NCBI RefSeq assembly: GCF_902784195.1
Contig: NZ_CACZTX010000001.1
Span: 310,001-374,000 of the forward strand
Direction: 5' to 3'
From: an uncultured Methanobrevibacter sp.
GTDB lineage: Archaea > Methanobacteriota > Methanobacteria > Methanobacteriales > Methanobacteriaceae
Length of the DNA: 64,000 nucleotides
The position numbers and the translations under genes are program-made. Below are positions 47,935 through 56,215 of the stretch, piece by piece; position 1 is the stretch's first letter; each line of letters opens with the position of its first letter. The notes below the pieces were generated by a model that made no database searches, was not told the DNA's origin, and saw nothing but the letters and a program-made list of their open reading frames with translations.

Positions 47935-48294
47935 TTATTCTTTTGGAATTAAAATACGGCCTCTTACAGGAGGTTCACTCATTGTTACAAACTTATAAAC
48001 ATCCTTATTTATTTGATGCTGATAATAGATTATATCAAGCATGTCATCTGTCACATCATTTATCTTAATGAATTTCCTAAGTCTTGGTTCATCAAAAGGA
48101 TCATCGATTTCTATTTCATCTCCAGGACTGTAATTGTTTTCCAAGTGATTATCTAATATTTCCTGTGCGGAAATCATTTTATCTCTTATTTCCTCTCCTT
48201 TTAATTCGCCTAATAGGAATTCCTGGTCTAAATCAAATGTTAAATATTCATATTGATCATTGAATTTTAAATTGCTTCCTGTTTTCATAGTCAT
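47935..48294 (-). CDS. Hypothetical protein
   Basis: A protein of about 119 residues, soluble and acidic. Visible segments are YEYLTFDLDQEFLLGEL, SPGDEIEIDDPFDEPRLRKF and the C-terminal MSEPPVRGRILIPKE. The frame extends to TTG 48306, but AGTGAT is three bases before ATG 48294, which I take as the start. Nothing catalytic is visible and I do not recognise the family. The 3' spacer (47820-47934) is a U-rich tract in its transcript sense. Confidence 0.65.
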   Translation of the reverse strand: MTMKTGSNLKFNDQYEYLTFDLDQEFLLGELKGEEIRDKMISAQEILDNHLENNYSPGDEIEIDDPFDEPRLRKFIKINDVTDDMLDIIYYQHQINKDVYKFVTMSEPPVRGRILIPKE

Positions 48295-48475
48295 GTTATC
48301 ACTCAAATCTACAATATATATTATATTGGCTATGTTTATAAATTTTTATGAATTTAAGGAAAGATGAGAGATAAAAATGAGTGGAATTAAATAAAAATAG
48401 AATAAAAAAAGGTTAAAATATTAAAAATAATTAAAAAAAAAATAATTGAATAAATTAATTAAATCATCAATCAAT

Positions 48476-49570
48476 TTATTCATAAGCGCTTACAGAACGA
48501 GTTGCCCTTGTAAATTCATCAAACAAATGGTCGATTTCATCATCTGACTCGGTATCAACTTGAGAAATGTTGAGAACCAATTCTTCAGACAACTTGTCTA
48601 AACCTTTAATAATTGAATTTAACAATAAAAGCTTGTTTTTAAGCTCGTCCTCTACTTTTGTACTGTATTCAGTACTTAATTCAAGAATATTATATCCTGC
48701 ATTCAACTGGCTATAGAATGTTTCATGAGAATCATCAACAACTCTCTTGAATCTTGAATAAGTCAATTGAGGAGGAGCAAATCTCTTTTCGATTAACTCT
48801 AAAGTGCTTTTCTCCTTTTTAGGATATAATTCCTCTAACTCCTTAAAATGCTTTTCGTAAAATTGAAATGCTGGAATGACTCCTTCTTCAACCTTAACGT
48901 TAACAGATTCTTTTTCTTCTTGTTTTACTTTAGTATCGTTTGATTTAATTTTAAATTCAGCTTCTTTACTAGGTATCTCATCCCTTGCATACAATGGTTT
49001 AGGTTCACTTGCAATCATAATTGATCTGACTATGGATACGAAATAGAAAACAAATGCTAATTCAAATGCTACAGATCTAACAGGTTGAATACCCCAAGTA
49101 ATGAATCCTATAATCCAAGGAAGAGTGTATACAAGTCCTTCTGTTATCCGAGATTTCTTTGGACTTGTCTTTCCTTTATAAGCTAATCCAACACCATTCA
49201 ATATTGGGATAAAGGAAATCAAAACCCATAATGAATCAATGACATCATTCACTTTCTCTTCAATGCTCTTTTCAATTAGATTTGATTGGTCGAGCTGTTT
49301 TTGAAGAGTAAAATCTACCATAACGCTTCTGATAATTGATACAAATGACGCTAAACTTGCAATTGTGAAAAATAATGTTGCAACTCCAAGATTTGGCATT
49401 GTCATAATACCAAGAAGCCAAGGAACTTCATATAACAAACCTTCAATAAACCAGTTGGTGTTTCCATACTTGTTTCCTATATATACAAATCCTAAACCAT
49501 TAAACAATGGAATAAAGGAAGTCAAGACCCATAAAGAGCTTGTAATCTTTGAAAAAATAGTTCGTGTCAT
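48476..49570 (-). CDS. Membrane protein with duplicated FIPxxNG module, paralogue A
   Basis: A protein of about 364 residues of unknown family. The N-terminal half has four to six hydrophobic segments arranged as two copies of one module: SLWVLTSFIPLFNGLGFVYI with a following EGLLYEVPW, and SLWVLISFIPILNGVGLAY with EGLVYTLPW. A charged linker (residues about 195-235) leads to a helical cytoplasmic domain with LIEKRFAPPQLTYSRFKRV and FYSQLNAGYNILELSTEYS. The same plan occurs at 50868-51920. The start is ATG 49570 after AGGTGG; GTG 49579 is less likely. It is divergent from the potassium channel gene. Confidence 0.75.
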   Translation of the reverse strand: MTRTIFSKITSSLWVLTSFIPLFNGLGFVYIGNKYGNTNWFIEGLLYEVPWLLGIMTMPNLGVATLFFTIASLASFVSIIRSVMVDFTLQKQLDQSNLIEKSIEEKVNDVIDSLWVLISFIPILNGVGLAYKGKTSPKKSRITEGLVYTLPWIIGFITWGIQPVRSVAFELAFVFYFVSIVRSIMIASEPKPLYARDEIPSKEAEFKIKSNDTKVKQEEKESVNVKVEEGVIPAFQFYEKHFKELEELYPKKEKSTLELIEKRFAPPQLTYSRFKRVVDDSHETFYSQLNAGYNILELSTEYSTKVEDELKNKLLLLNSIIKGLDKLSEELVLNISQVDTESDDEIDHLFDEFTRATRSVSAYE

Positions 49571-49955
49571 AACCCCCACCTACAACTTTTTCAAATTATT
49601 CTTTATTTCTTTAAATTTTTAATTAAATATTTAATTAAACTTTTAGTTTCTAATAGTTTTAGTTTATAGTTTCTAATGTATTTGCAGGATATTTTCATAT
49701 CCTAAAGTTACTTTAATATTTTTAGTATATAAGGTTTTGTATTTATTTTTCAAAAATGTATACTTTTTTTAAATTTCATCAAAAACAACAATGATTTTCT
49801 ATAGCGTTTCTTAAAAATTCTTTAATTTTCCTAAATATTTCTTAAATATCTTAAATATTTCTTAAAAGATTGAATAAATTTATAATGAATAAGATAAAAA
49901 CTTTAATTAAGAATAAAAAAATCTTATTTTTTCAATAAAATATCAGAGGCATACT
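49571..49955. promoter_or_regulatory. Divergent regulatory region with palindromes, channel/paralogue A
   Basis: This 385-base spacer holds three structured elements: a perfect 20-base palindrome at 49619-49638 (TTAATTAAATATTTAATTAA), an exact 11-base direct repeat TAGTTTCTAAT at 49644-49654 and 49667-49677, and a hairpin AGGATAT/ATATCCT at 49686-49703 (loop of four). They cluster upstream of the minus-strand gene and might bind a shared regulator. The rest is AT-rich; an AGAGG ribosome-binding site precedes the channel. Confidence 0.45.
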
Positions 49956-50825
49956 ATGGGTTTATATCAAAATAATAGGTTTAATTTCTTTTTATCAATA
50001 TTAATAGTAATCGATTTGATCTTGATTACACTAACATTGATCTCCGATGTTGGAGAGATGTACTATAGCATAGTTGTCTTTGATACCGTCTTATGCATAA
50101 TCTTGCTTATTGAGTTTTTTACTCGACTAATGGATTCAGACAATAAGAAGCAGTTTTTCCTAAAGAACTGGACAGAGCTTATAGCTGCAATACCATTTGA
50201 CTTGATAATGCTCCCATTTGTATTGAACTATACACGTTTCTTAAGATTGCTTAGAGTATTGAAATTCATTAAGGTAATAGCGCTGTTTTCACAATTCTTT
50301 GAAACAATCGACGTTTTCCTAAAGAAGACTCATTTGGATGAGATATTCGGCATAACCCTTCTTGTTGTACTTGCATCAACTCTTGGATTATACCTATTTG
50401 ACCCAAGCATAAACAGCTTGTTTGACAGCCTTTGGTTTGTTCTTTCAACAATCACAACCGTAGGTTACGGTGACATCTTGCCTCAATCCGGAGTTGGAAA
50501 GATGATAGGTTTAATTATCCTGATTGTGGGAGTGTTGATATTCAGTACAGTTACAGGAGCTATTGCATCATACTTTGCAAGAAGGGTATTGATCAATGAA
50601 GACTTCAACATTACCGAACATGACGATAATATTGAACTTTTAAAAGAGGATTTGAGTTTCAATAAGAAGAATCTAAATGAAGTTCACGCCAAAGTGGATA
50701 AAATAGATAATGATGTAGAGTCTCTTAAAAAAGAATTAAATGAGTTAAAAGAGTTAAATAAAGAATTAAAACAAGAAATAAAAAATTTAAACGATAATTT
50801 GAAAAAGGATAATTTAAATGATTAG
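49956..50825 (+). CDS. Six-transmembrane voltage-sensor-like potassium channel
   Basis: The 289-residue protein has S1-S4-like helices and a pore domain. The S4 segment YTRFLRLLRVLKFIKV has a basic residue at every third position, as in voltage sensors. The selectivity filter is TTVGYGD near residues 168-173, followed by the inner helix. After about residue 215 the protein is a charged coiled coil (heptads KKNLNEVHAKVDKID, ELKELNKELKQEIKNL), which probably tetramerises it. It should conduct potassium across the cytoplasmic membrane. It lies between two paralogous membrane-protein genes, both on the opposite strand. Confidence 0.93.
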   Translation: MGLYQNNRFNFFLSILIVIDLILITLTLISDVGEMYYSIVVFDTVLCIILLIEFFTRLMDSDNKKQFFLKNWTELIAAIPFDLIMLPFVLNYTRFLRLLRVLKFIKVIALFSQFFETIDVFLKKTHLDEIFGITLLVVLASTLGLYLFDPSINSLFDSLWFVLSTITTVGYGDILPQSGVGKMIGLIILIVGVLIFSTVTGAIASYFARRVLINEDFNITEHDDNIELLKEDLSFNKKNLNEVHAKVDKIDNDVESLKKELNELKELNKELKQEIKNLNDNLKKDNLND

Positions 50826-50867
50826 GAAATACTATTTTTTAAAAAAAAAAGATGGTAAAAGATATGA

Positions 50868-51920
50868 TTATTTATAATCCTTTACTGAATTTATCAAATT
50901 ATCCATATTTGAGAACAATTCCTGTAGGTCCTCATCTGATTTTTCATTATCACCATCATGGATAATGAGTTCTTCTATAAGATTATTCATCTCATCATTG
51001 ATTGATTCCATAATGCTTATTTTGCCTTTAACAGTTTCATCTAATCTTTCACTGTATTCTGGAGCCATCTCAATAATGCTTGTAGCTGAATCAGATTGAT
51101 GATAGAATAGCTTATGGCAACTATCTATGACTGACATGAAACGATTATGACTTAATTCACCACTTTCAAACCGTTTATTGATTAATCCAGTTATATTGTC
51201 TTCTTTTTTATCAAAAGCTTGCTTTAGATTATCAATCTCATACTTATAGGATTTAAACTCAGGAATAATATCCACTACAGCGTTTTCAACTGGCTTCGGA
51301 CTCACTTTAGGTGTCGGTGCACTTACTACAGGTTGAGGTGATGTGGTAAACACCGCATTATCCATTCTCTTTTCCTCAAAGTAAATCATGATTGTTCTTG
51401 CAATTGACAAGATCCACCCAATTACAGCTATTGCAATGAAGAAATCTATTACCCCATTGGCAATACCATATATTATTAGATATAGAATCCAAAGGAACTC
51501 AAACAATGCACCTTCTATAACCCATCTTTGAACATTTCTTTTATATCCTACAATAATTAATCCTATACCGTTCAAGAACATGATCAATGAAAATACCATC
51601 CAAAATGAACTTGATCTTTTCCTCATTTCTGTAGAACTGCCCATCTCTTTCTTATAGGTATAAGATACATATAATGTCCTTAAAAGACAAATTAACATGA
51701 ACAATATCCCAAAACTTGCAATTGTAGTTGAAATGCCCTCATTAAAAGCAAATAAAAATTGCAAAAACCAAGGCAATTCATACACTAAACCTTCAATAAT
51801 CCAGTTCTTATTGGATTCCTTTGATCCCATATAAACAAAAGTCATCCCATTTAGAAAAGGAATGAATGAAACTATAATCAAAAAAATTTTTTCTAAAGTG
51901 CTAAAAGCAGATTTTTCCAT
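50868..51920 (-). CDS. Membrane protein with duplicated FIPxxNG module, paralogue B
   Basis: A protein of about 350 residues with the same plan as paralogue A: IFLIIVSFIPFLNGMTFVYM with EGLVYELPW, then SFWMVFSLIMFLNGIGLIIV with EGALFEFLW, a Pro/Ser linker (residues about 195-220) and the cytoplasmic helical domain with LINKRFESGELSHNRFMSV, FYHQ and EYSERLD. Like A it ends with an acidic helix containing an ED..LF motif. AAAGGGGG precedes ATG 51920; the frame extends to 51968 but without a better site. It is convergent with the channel (43 bases between stops). Unknown family, candidate channel-associated or stress-sensing protein. Confidence 0.75.
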   Translation of the reverse strand: MEKSAFSTLEKIFLIIVSFIPFLNGMTFVYMGSKESNKNWIIEGLVYELPWFLQFLFAFNEGISTTIASFGILFMLICLLRTLYVSYTYKKEMGSSTEMRKRSSSFWMVFSLIMFLNGIGLIIVGYKRNVQRWVIEGALFEFLWILYLIIYGIANGVIDFFIAIAVIGWILSIARTIMIYFEEKRMDNAVFTTSPQPVVSAPTPKVSPKPVENAVVDIIPEFKSYKYEIDNLKQAFDKKEDNITGLINKRFESGELSHNRFMSVIDSCHKLFYHQSDSATSIIEMAPEYSERLDETVKGKISIMESINDEMNNLIEELIIHDGDNEKSDEDLQELFSNMDNLINSVKDYK

Positions 51921-52172
51921 ATGATTCCCCCTTTTTTTAAATTTAAACATATATTTATATGTTTTCAATTAATATATAATTTTTCAATTAAAACTGTAAA
52001 AAAAATAATGTAAAAAATAAAGTATTTTAAAGCAAAGATTTATAAAAAATAAAAATTATTATAAGTTAAGAATAATTAAAAATATTATTAGTATAACAAT
52101 TAACAAATTATTAAAAAATCAAGACTAAATAAAAATTAAAAAAATTTTCAATAAAATTATCAAGGTATAAAA

Positions 52173-54017
52173 ATGTCAACTAAAGTAAACTCACCAGATG
52201 AACTTCCTAGAAAGCCTGGAATATACATAATGAAGGACAAGAATGAGGAAATAATCTATGTGGGCAAATCAAAATCTCTTAGAAGCAGAGTGAGATCCTA
52301 TTTTCAAAAAAACCTTGATAGGCCTAAGACTCAAGTCCTGATGAGTCATTTCAATAGCCTCGAATACATTGTAACAAATACAGAAAAAGAGGCACTTATT
52401 CTAGAAGCCAATCTAATCAAAAAGCATAGGCCAAGATATAACATCAGCTTAAAGGATGACAAAAGGTACCCTTATGTCAAGATAACAGATGAGGATTTTC
52501 CAAAGATAGTCATTACAAGGGATATTGGCAAAAAAGGTTCATACTACGGCCCTTTTACAGATGTGACTGCTGTAAGGCAAACCGTAAAGTTCCTAAAGCA
52601 GTTATTTAGGATAAGAACCTGCAAAAGAATGGATGGTCCATGCTTGAACAGTCAGATTGACTTATGTTACGCTCCTTGTAACGGAAGCATTTCAAAAGAG
52701 GAATATCATGAGCATATCAAGAAGATAGACCTCTTCTTCCAAGGAAAGTACAATAAGATCATCAAGGACCTTGAATCTGAAATGAAAGAAGCTGCAAAAA
52801 ATCAGGAATTTGAAAAGGCAGCGGTCATAAGGGACCAAATCAGTTCAATTGAGGAAGTGATGAACAAGCAATTCGTTGAATTGAACAATGAGCTTGACCA
52901 AGACATAATTGCAATCTCATACACCACTCAAAATGCTGTTGTAGTGGTTATGAATATCAGAAACGGCAAAATCATTGGAAAAGACGATTTCCTAATGGAT
53001 GGTTCCCAGCACACAACCTCTGATGAGGTCATTTCCGCATTCATCAAGCAATTCTATGGAATAAATAGGCATATACCAAAAGAGATTTTAATCGAAGAGG
53101 AGATACCTGATGACAAGCTTATTGAAGAATGGCTAAGTGACCTAAGGGGAAACAAGGTGTCTATAAAAGTCCCTCAGAAAGGAAACAAGCTCAGATTAGT
53201 TAGAATGGCAGGAAAAAATGCTGACATCATAAAGAATCAAAAGCAAAAGATGGAAAACTCCATGATTGAGCTTAAGAAGTATCTCAAGCTTGAAAAGCTT
53301 CCAAGAGTTATTGAAGGATACGACATTTCAAACATTTCAGGAAAACTGGCTGTCGGATCCAAGGTTTCATTCTTGGATGGAAAGCCAAATAAGAAGCAAT
53401 ATAAGAAATTCAAGATGAACACTCCTGGCCCTAACGATTTTGCTATGATGCAGGAACTTCTTGAGAGAAGATTGAAGCCACTTAAGGAACATTACGAAAA
53501 GATAAGAATCAATGAAGAACACCTGAAAAAGAACGAGGCAGAAACTGAAAGAATCGTTCCATTAAAATTAGGGGAAGAGCCAAATCTTATCGTAATCGAT
53601 GGTGGAAAAGGACAATTAGGCATGGCTGTTGATGTATTGAAAGAATATAATCTTACACATATACCTATAATCGGTCTTGCAAAGGAATTTGAAGAAATTT
53701 ATATTCCAAACAGCAGTTTTCCAATAAGAATTCCTCAGGACAATGAAGCACTTCATTTGCTCCAGCAAGTTAGGGATGAATCTCATAGGTTTGCAGTTAC
53801 ATATCATAGGAAATTAAGGTCCAAAAAGATTGAGGAATCACCGTTGGACAATATTGTTGGCATAGGCAAAAAAAGAAAAATAGAGCTCTTAAGACATTTT
53901 GGAGATTTAGAAGCCATTAAAAATGCAAGTATAGATGAGTTAAAAGAAGTTAATGGAATGAGTGAAAAAGCAGCATCAAATGTTTATGACTATTTCCATA
54001 ATGAAACAAATGACTAG
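52173..54017 (+). CDS. uvrC: Excinuclease ABC subunit C
   Basis: The 614-residue dual-incision nuclease. The N-terminal GIY-YIG domain (PGIYIMKD, IIYVGKSKSLRSRVRSYF) makes the 3' cut. Next come a cysteine region (RTCKRMDGPCLNSQIDLCYAPC) and a UVR motif (QEFEKAAVIRDQI, matching that of UvrB). An RNase H-like domain (EGYDISNISGK, LIVIDGGKGQLGMA, and a later DESHRFAVTYH) makes the 5' cut, and a helix-hairpin-helix pair (GIGKKRKIELLRHFG, VNGMSEKAASNVY) closes the protein. The four-cysteine cluster suggests an Fe-S centre. It starts at ATG 52173 after AAGGTAT. It is complete and intact. Confidence 0.98.
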   Translation: MSTKVNSPDELPRKPGIYIMKDKNEEIIYVGKSKSLRSRVRSYFQKNLDRPKTQVLMSHFNSLEYIVTNTEKEALILEANLIKKHRPRYNISLKDDKRYPYVKITDEDFPKIVITRDIGKKGSYYGPFTDVTAVRQTVKFLKQLFRIRTCKRMDGPCLNSQIDLCYAPCNGSISKEEYHEHIKKIDLFFQGKYNKIIKDLESEMKEAAKNQEFEKAAVIRDQISSIEEVMNKQFVELNNELDQDIIAISYTTQNAVVVVMNIRNGKIIGKDDFLMDGSQHTTSDEVISAFIKQFYGINRHIPKEILIEEEIPDDKLIEEWLSDLRGNKVSIKVPQKGNKLRLVRMAGKNADIIKNQKQKMENSMIELKKYLKLEKLPRVIEGYDISNISGKLAVGSKVSFLDGKPNKKQYKKFKMNTPGPNDFAMMQELLERRLKPLKEHYEKIRINEEHLKKNEAETERIVPLKLGEEPNLIVIDGGKGQLGMAVDVLKEYNLTHIPIIGLAKEFEEIYIPNSSFPIRIPQDNEALHLLQQVRDESHRFAVTYHRKLRSKKIEESPLDNIVGIGKKRKIELLRHFGDLEAIKNASIDELKEVNGMSEKAASNVYDYFHNETND

Positions 54018-54019
54018 GA

Positions 54020-54080
54020 TTATCTTGAGATATAAAAAAAGAGTATCTGAAATATAAAAAAGAGTTATCTTGAGATATAA
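54020..54080. repeat. Triplicated short motif duplicating a gene 3' end
   Basis: TTATCTTGAGATATAA occurs exactly at 54020-54035 and 54065-54080, with a degenerate copy (TATCTGAAATATAA) at 54044-54057. The rightmost copy is the stop and last codons (YISR) of the minus-strand gene. The leftmost begins three bases after the uvrC stop. Between them lies AAAAAAGAG twice. Confidence 0.85.
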
Positions 54081-54526
54081 TCAAAAAACAGCTTCGCCAA
54101 GTTCTTATTTGTAAACATGACTTTATAGTTGGCATCATCACAGATTATATCTACTTTTTTTCCATTAATTTTATAATCTAGGATATTAGCCATACTTATT
54201 GTTATATTTTCCTTATCTTTGAATATTAAATCTTTTTTAGTTAAATAAGCATTAGTGCGAATTCTTTTTGATTCATCATTAATTTGAAGAAGGCACTTTA
54301 ATTCAAGGTTCAAGAACCAATCTGAATTCAAGAACTCGTTTACAAGCTCTGGAGTGGTATAGAACTTATTGATTCCTTTCTTATCCATAAACATGTTTAA
54401 AAGGAATCTGTCTATATTATTCTCCTTAATGATGACTTCAGCATCATTATGGGCTTTCAATACTTCTTCAGATGGTTTCTTAACCATTAGATCATTGTTT
54501 TTTCTTCTAAATCTGCTAAATAACAT
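54065..54526 (-). CDS. PH/GRAM-like domain protein
   Basis: The 153-residue protein has a basic N-terminus (FSRFRRKNNDLMVKK), a helical middle and a C-terminal beta-rich domain. That domain (NAYLTKKDLIFKDKENITIS...ILDYKINGKKVDIIC...YKVMFTNKNLAKLFFDYI) follows the strand and final-helix pattern of PH/GRAM-like modules, often used for membrane or protein binding. The assignment is by pattern only. The SseB-like gene ends 16 bases upstream on the same strand, so the two are likely one operon. Confidence 0.6.
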   Translation of the reverse strand: MLFSRFRRKNNDLMVKKPSEEVLKAHNDAEVIIKENNIDRFLLNMFMDKKGINKFYTTPELVNEFLNSDWFLNLELKCLLQINDESKRIRTNAYLTKKDLIFKDKENITISMANILDYKINGKKVDIICDDANYKVMFTNKNLAKLFFDYISR

Positions 54527-54541
54527 TTCTTTAATGTTTTA

Positions 54542-55036
54542 TTAGTGATTATGACTTGGGTCATCACAATCAGGGTCATCACATTCCTCAAAGTCATAAA
54601 GTTCAATAATAGCTTCTAAAGGAAGCTCTACAGCATTTTCATGGAATGGATTGATTACAACACCATCAAAATCATCATCCTCAATATCAGAGAGTAGCAT
54701 AGCAAGGTCTTCAGCTGAAATAACTAAACCAAAAATGTCAAAATCCTCTTCTTCAGCTAATTTTTCAAGCTCATCATCATCAGTGTAAATTGGGAAGAGA
54801 ACATTTCCATCCTCATCTTCAAGTCTCATGATTTCAAGGTCAATCTCTTCATCTAAAGCTATTTCCTCATCGGTTTTTCCTTCAAGAGCTTCAGCATCTG
54901 AATTCAATTCGGCTGGAATGATAAAGGTAGCTTCCATAAATGCATCTACAAAAGCTTCCAATTGCTCTTCAGTCATTTCTTCAGGTCTGGTTTTCATGAT
55001 TTCCTTAAGTTCTGGATTTTCAACTCTTTCATCCAT
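54542..55036 (-). CDS. SseB-like protein with metal-binding-type C-terminus
   Basis: A 164-residue very acidic protein. The core resembles the SseB N-terminal domain: ATFIIPAEL, ...NVLFPIYTDDDELEKLAEE..., DLAMLLSDIEDDDFDGVVINPF. The extreme C-terminus CDDPDCDDPSHNH has two Cys and two His in 13 residues and could bind a metal ion. SseB-like domains are found in bacterial proteins of unclear role, sometimes with secretion or toxin systems. None is visible here. Probable operon partner: the PH/GRAM-like gene downstream. Confidence 0.7.
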   Translation of the reverse strand: MDERVENPELKEIMKTRPEEMTEEQLEAFVDAFMEATFIIPAELNSDAEALEGKTDEEIALDEEIDLEIMRLEDEDGNVLFPIYTDDDELEKLAEEEDFDIFGLVISAEDLAMLLSDIEDDDFDGVVINPFHENAVELPLEAIIELYDFEECDDPDCDDPSHNH

Positions 55037-55203
55037 AAATATTTCTCCATAGATCTTTTAAAAATTTTTAAAAATTTCAATTAAATTCATAAAACAATCA
55101 AATAATTAACAATTAATTATAGTTTATAATTTATCATATAAATAGAATACAATTATATTTTTAAACTAATTTCACTACCAAAATTCATTACAAAAATCTA
55201 TTT

Positions 55204-55267
55204 TAACTATAATTTTATTAACTATAATTTTATTAACTATAATTTTATTAAACTATAATTTTATTAA
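55204..55267. repeat. 15-base tandem repeat in the phosphopantothenate synthetase promoter
   Basis: TAACTATAATTTTAT repeats four times (starts 55204, 55219, 55234, and 55249 with one inserted A). Each unit contains TATAATTTTA, a TATA-box candidate. The last is centred about 33 bases before ATG 55291, which has no ribosome-binding site, consistent with a leaderless or nearly leaderless transcript. Confidence 0.85.
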
Positions 55268-55290
55268 TCAATTTAACTATAGTATTAAAT

Positions 55291-56037
55291 ATGATACCTA
55301 AAACTCATCCACGTTATAAATCATTATTATTAAGAGATAAAGTAAAAAATGCCTTTAAGGAAGGATATTTGGCAGATTCCGGCATGATTGCCCATGGAAG
55401 AGGTGAAACATTCGATTACTTGATTGGAGAGAAAACAACTGAAACCGCTAAAAAGGCATGTGAAGCGGCTGTTGCAACAATATTGCTTGCTGAAAATCCT
55501 GTCTTGTCAGTGAATGGAAATACAACTGCACTGGCCATTGATGAAATCATAGAGCTTGCAAAGGCAACTGATTCAAAAATTGAAATCAATCTATTTTATA
55601 GGACTCCTGAACGTGTTGAAATCATTACAAGAATGTTTAAGGAAAGAGGTTGGGAAGACATTCTTGGAACAAATGATGAGGAATTGGCTTATATCGACAA
55701 TCTTAACAGTCCAAGAGCAACTGCAAGCAAGGAAGGCAGTTACATAGCGGATGTTATGCTTGTTCCTCTTGAAGATGGTGATAGGGCAGAAGTATTGGTT
55801 CAAAACGGCAAAAAGATCATATGCATTGACTTGAATCCTCTCTCAAGAACAGCTAAAATGTCTACTATATCCATTGTGGATAATGTTGTAAGGGCAGTTC
55901 CATTGATGACTGAAATAGCTAATGAATTCAAGGCATCTGGAAAAGCAGATGACAAGGAATTTTTAGAAAACATAGTCAATAATTTCTCCAATGAACAAAA
56001 TCTAAAAGATTCATTGGCTGCTATTAAATTAAAATAA
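55291..56037 (+). CDS. 4-phosphopantoate-beta-alanine ligase (phosphopantothenate synthetase)
   Basis: The 248-residue protein matches the archaeal PPS family (DUF137): IPKTHPRYKSLLLRDKV at the N-terminus, GMIAHGRGETFDYLIGE (nucleotide binding), VLSVNGNTTALA, EINLFYRTPERVE, and a C-terminal CIDLNPLSRTAKMSTISIVDN. It joins 4-phosphopantoate to beta-alanine with ATP in the archaeal route to coenzyme A, replacing bacterial PanC and PanK order. No ribosome-binding site is seen. A kinase-like UPF0200 gene follows after 178 bases. Confidence 0.94.
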   Translation: MIPKTHPRYKSLLLRDKVKNAFKEGYLADSGMIAHGRGETFDYLIGEKTTETAKKACEAAVATILLAENPVLSVNGNTTALAIDEIIELAKATDSKIEINLFYRTPERVEIITRMFKERGWEDILGTNDEELAYIDNLNSPRATASKEGSYIADVMLVPLEDGDRAEVLVQNGKKIICIDLNPLSRTAKMSTISIVDNVVRAVPLMTEIANEFKASGKADDKEFLENIVNNFSNEQNLKDSLAAIKLK

Positions 56038-56215
56038 TTTTCTTAATTTAATTTAATTTTTTTAATTTATTCTAATCTATTTCTAAATTTTAACATGATT
56101 TAAGACATATTGAATATAAATTTAAGATAAATTTAATAATAATTAAAAATATACATATACTTTTCTTATAACAAAAATTTACAATGAAATTTAAAAATAA
56201 TAATTTAATGGGATT

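Noticed and set aside
55204-55267. Possible CRISPR or origin-type iterons
   Set aside because: Units are only 15 bases, AT-only apart from one C, contiguous and placed at a promoter; no replication gene is nearby.
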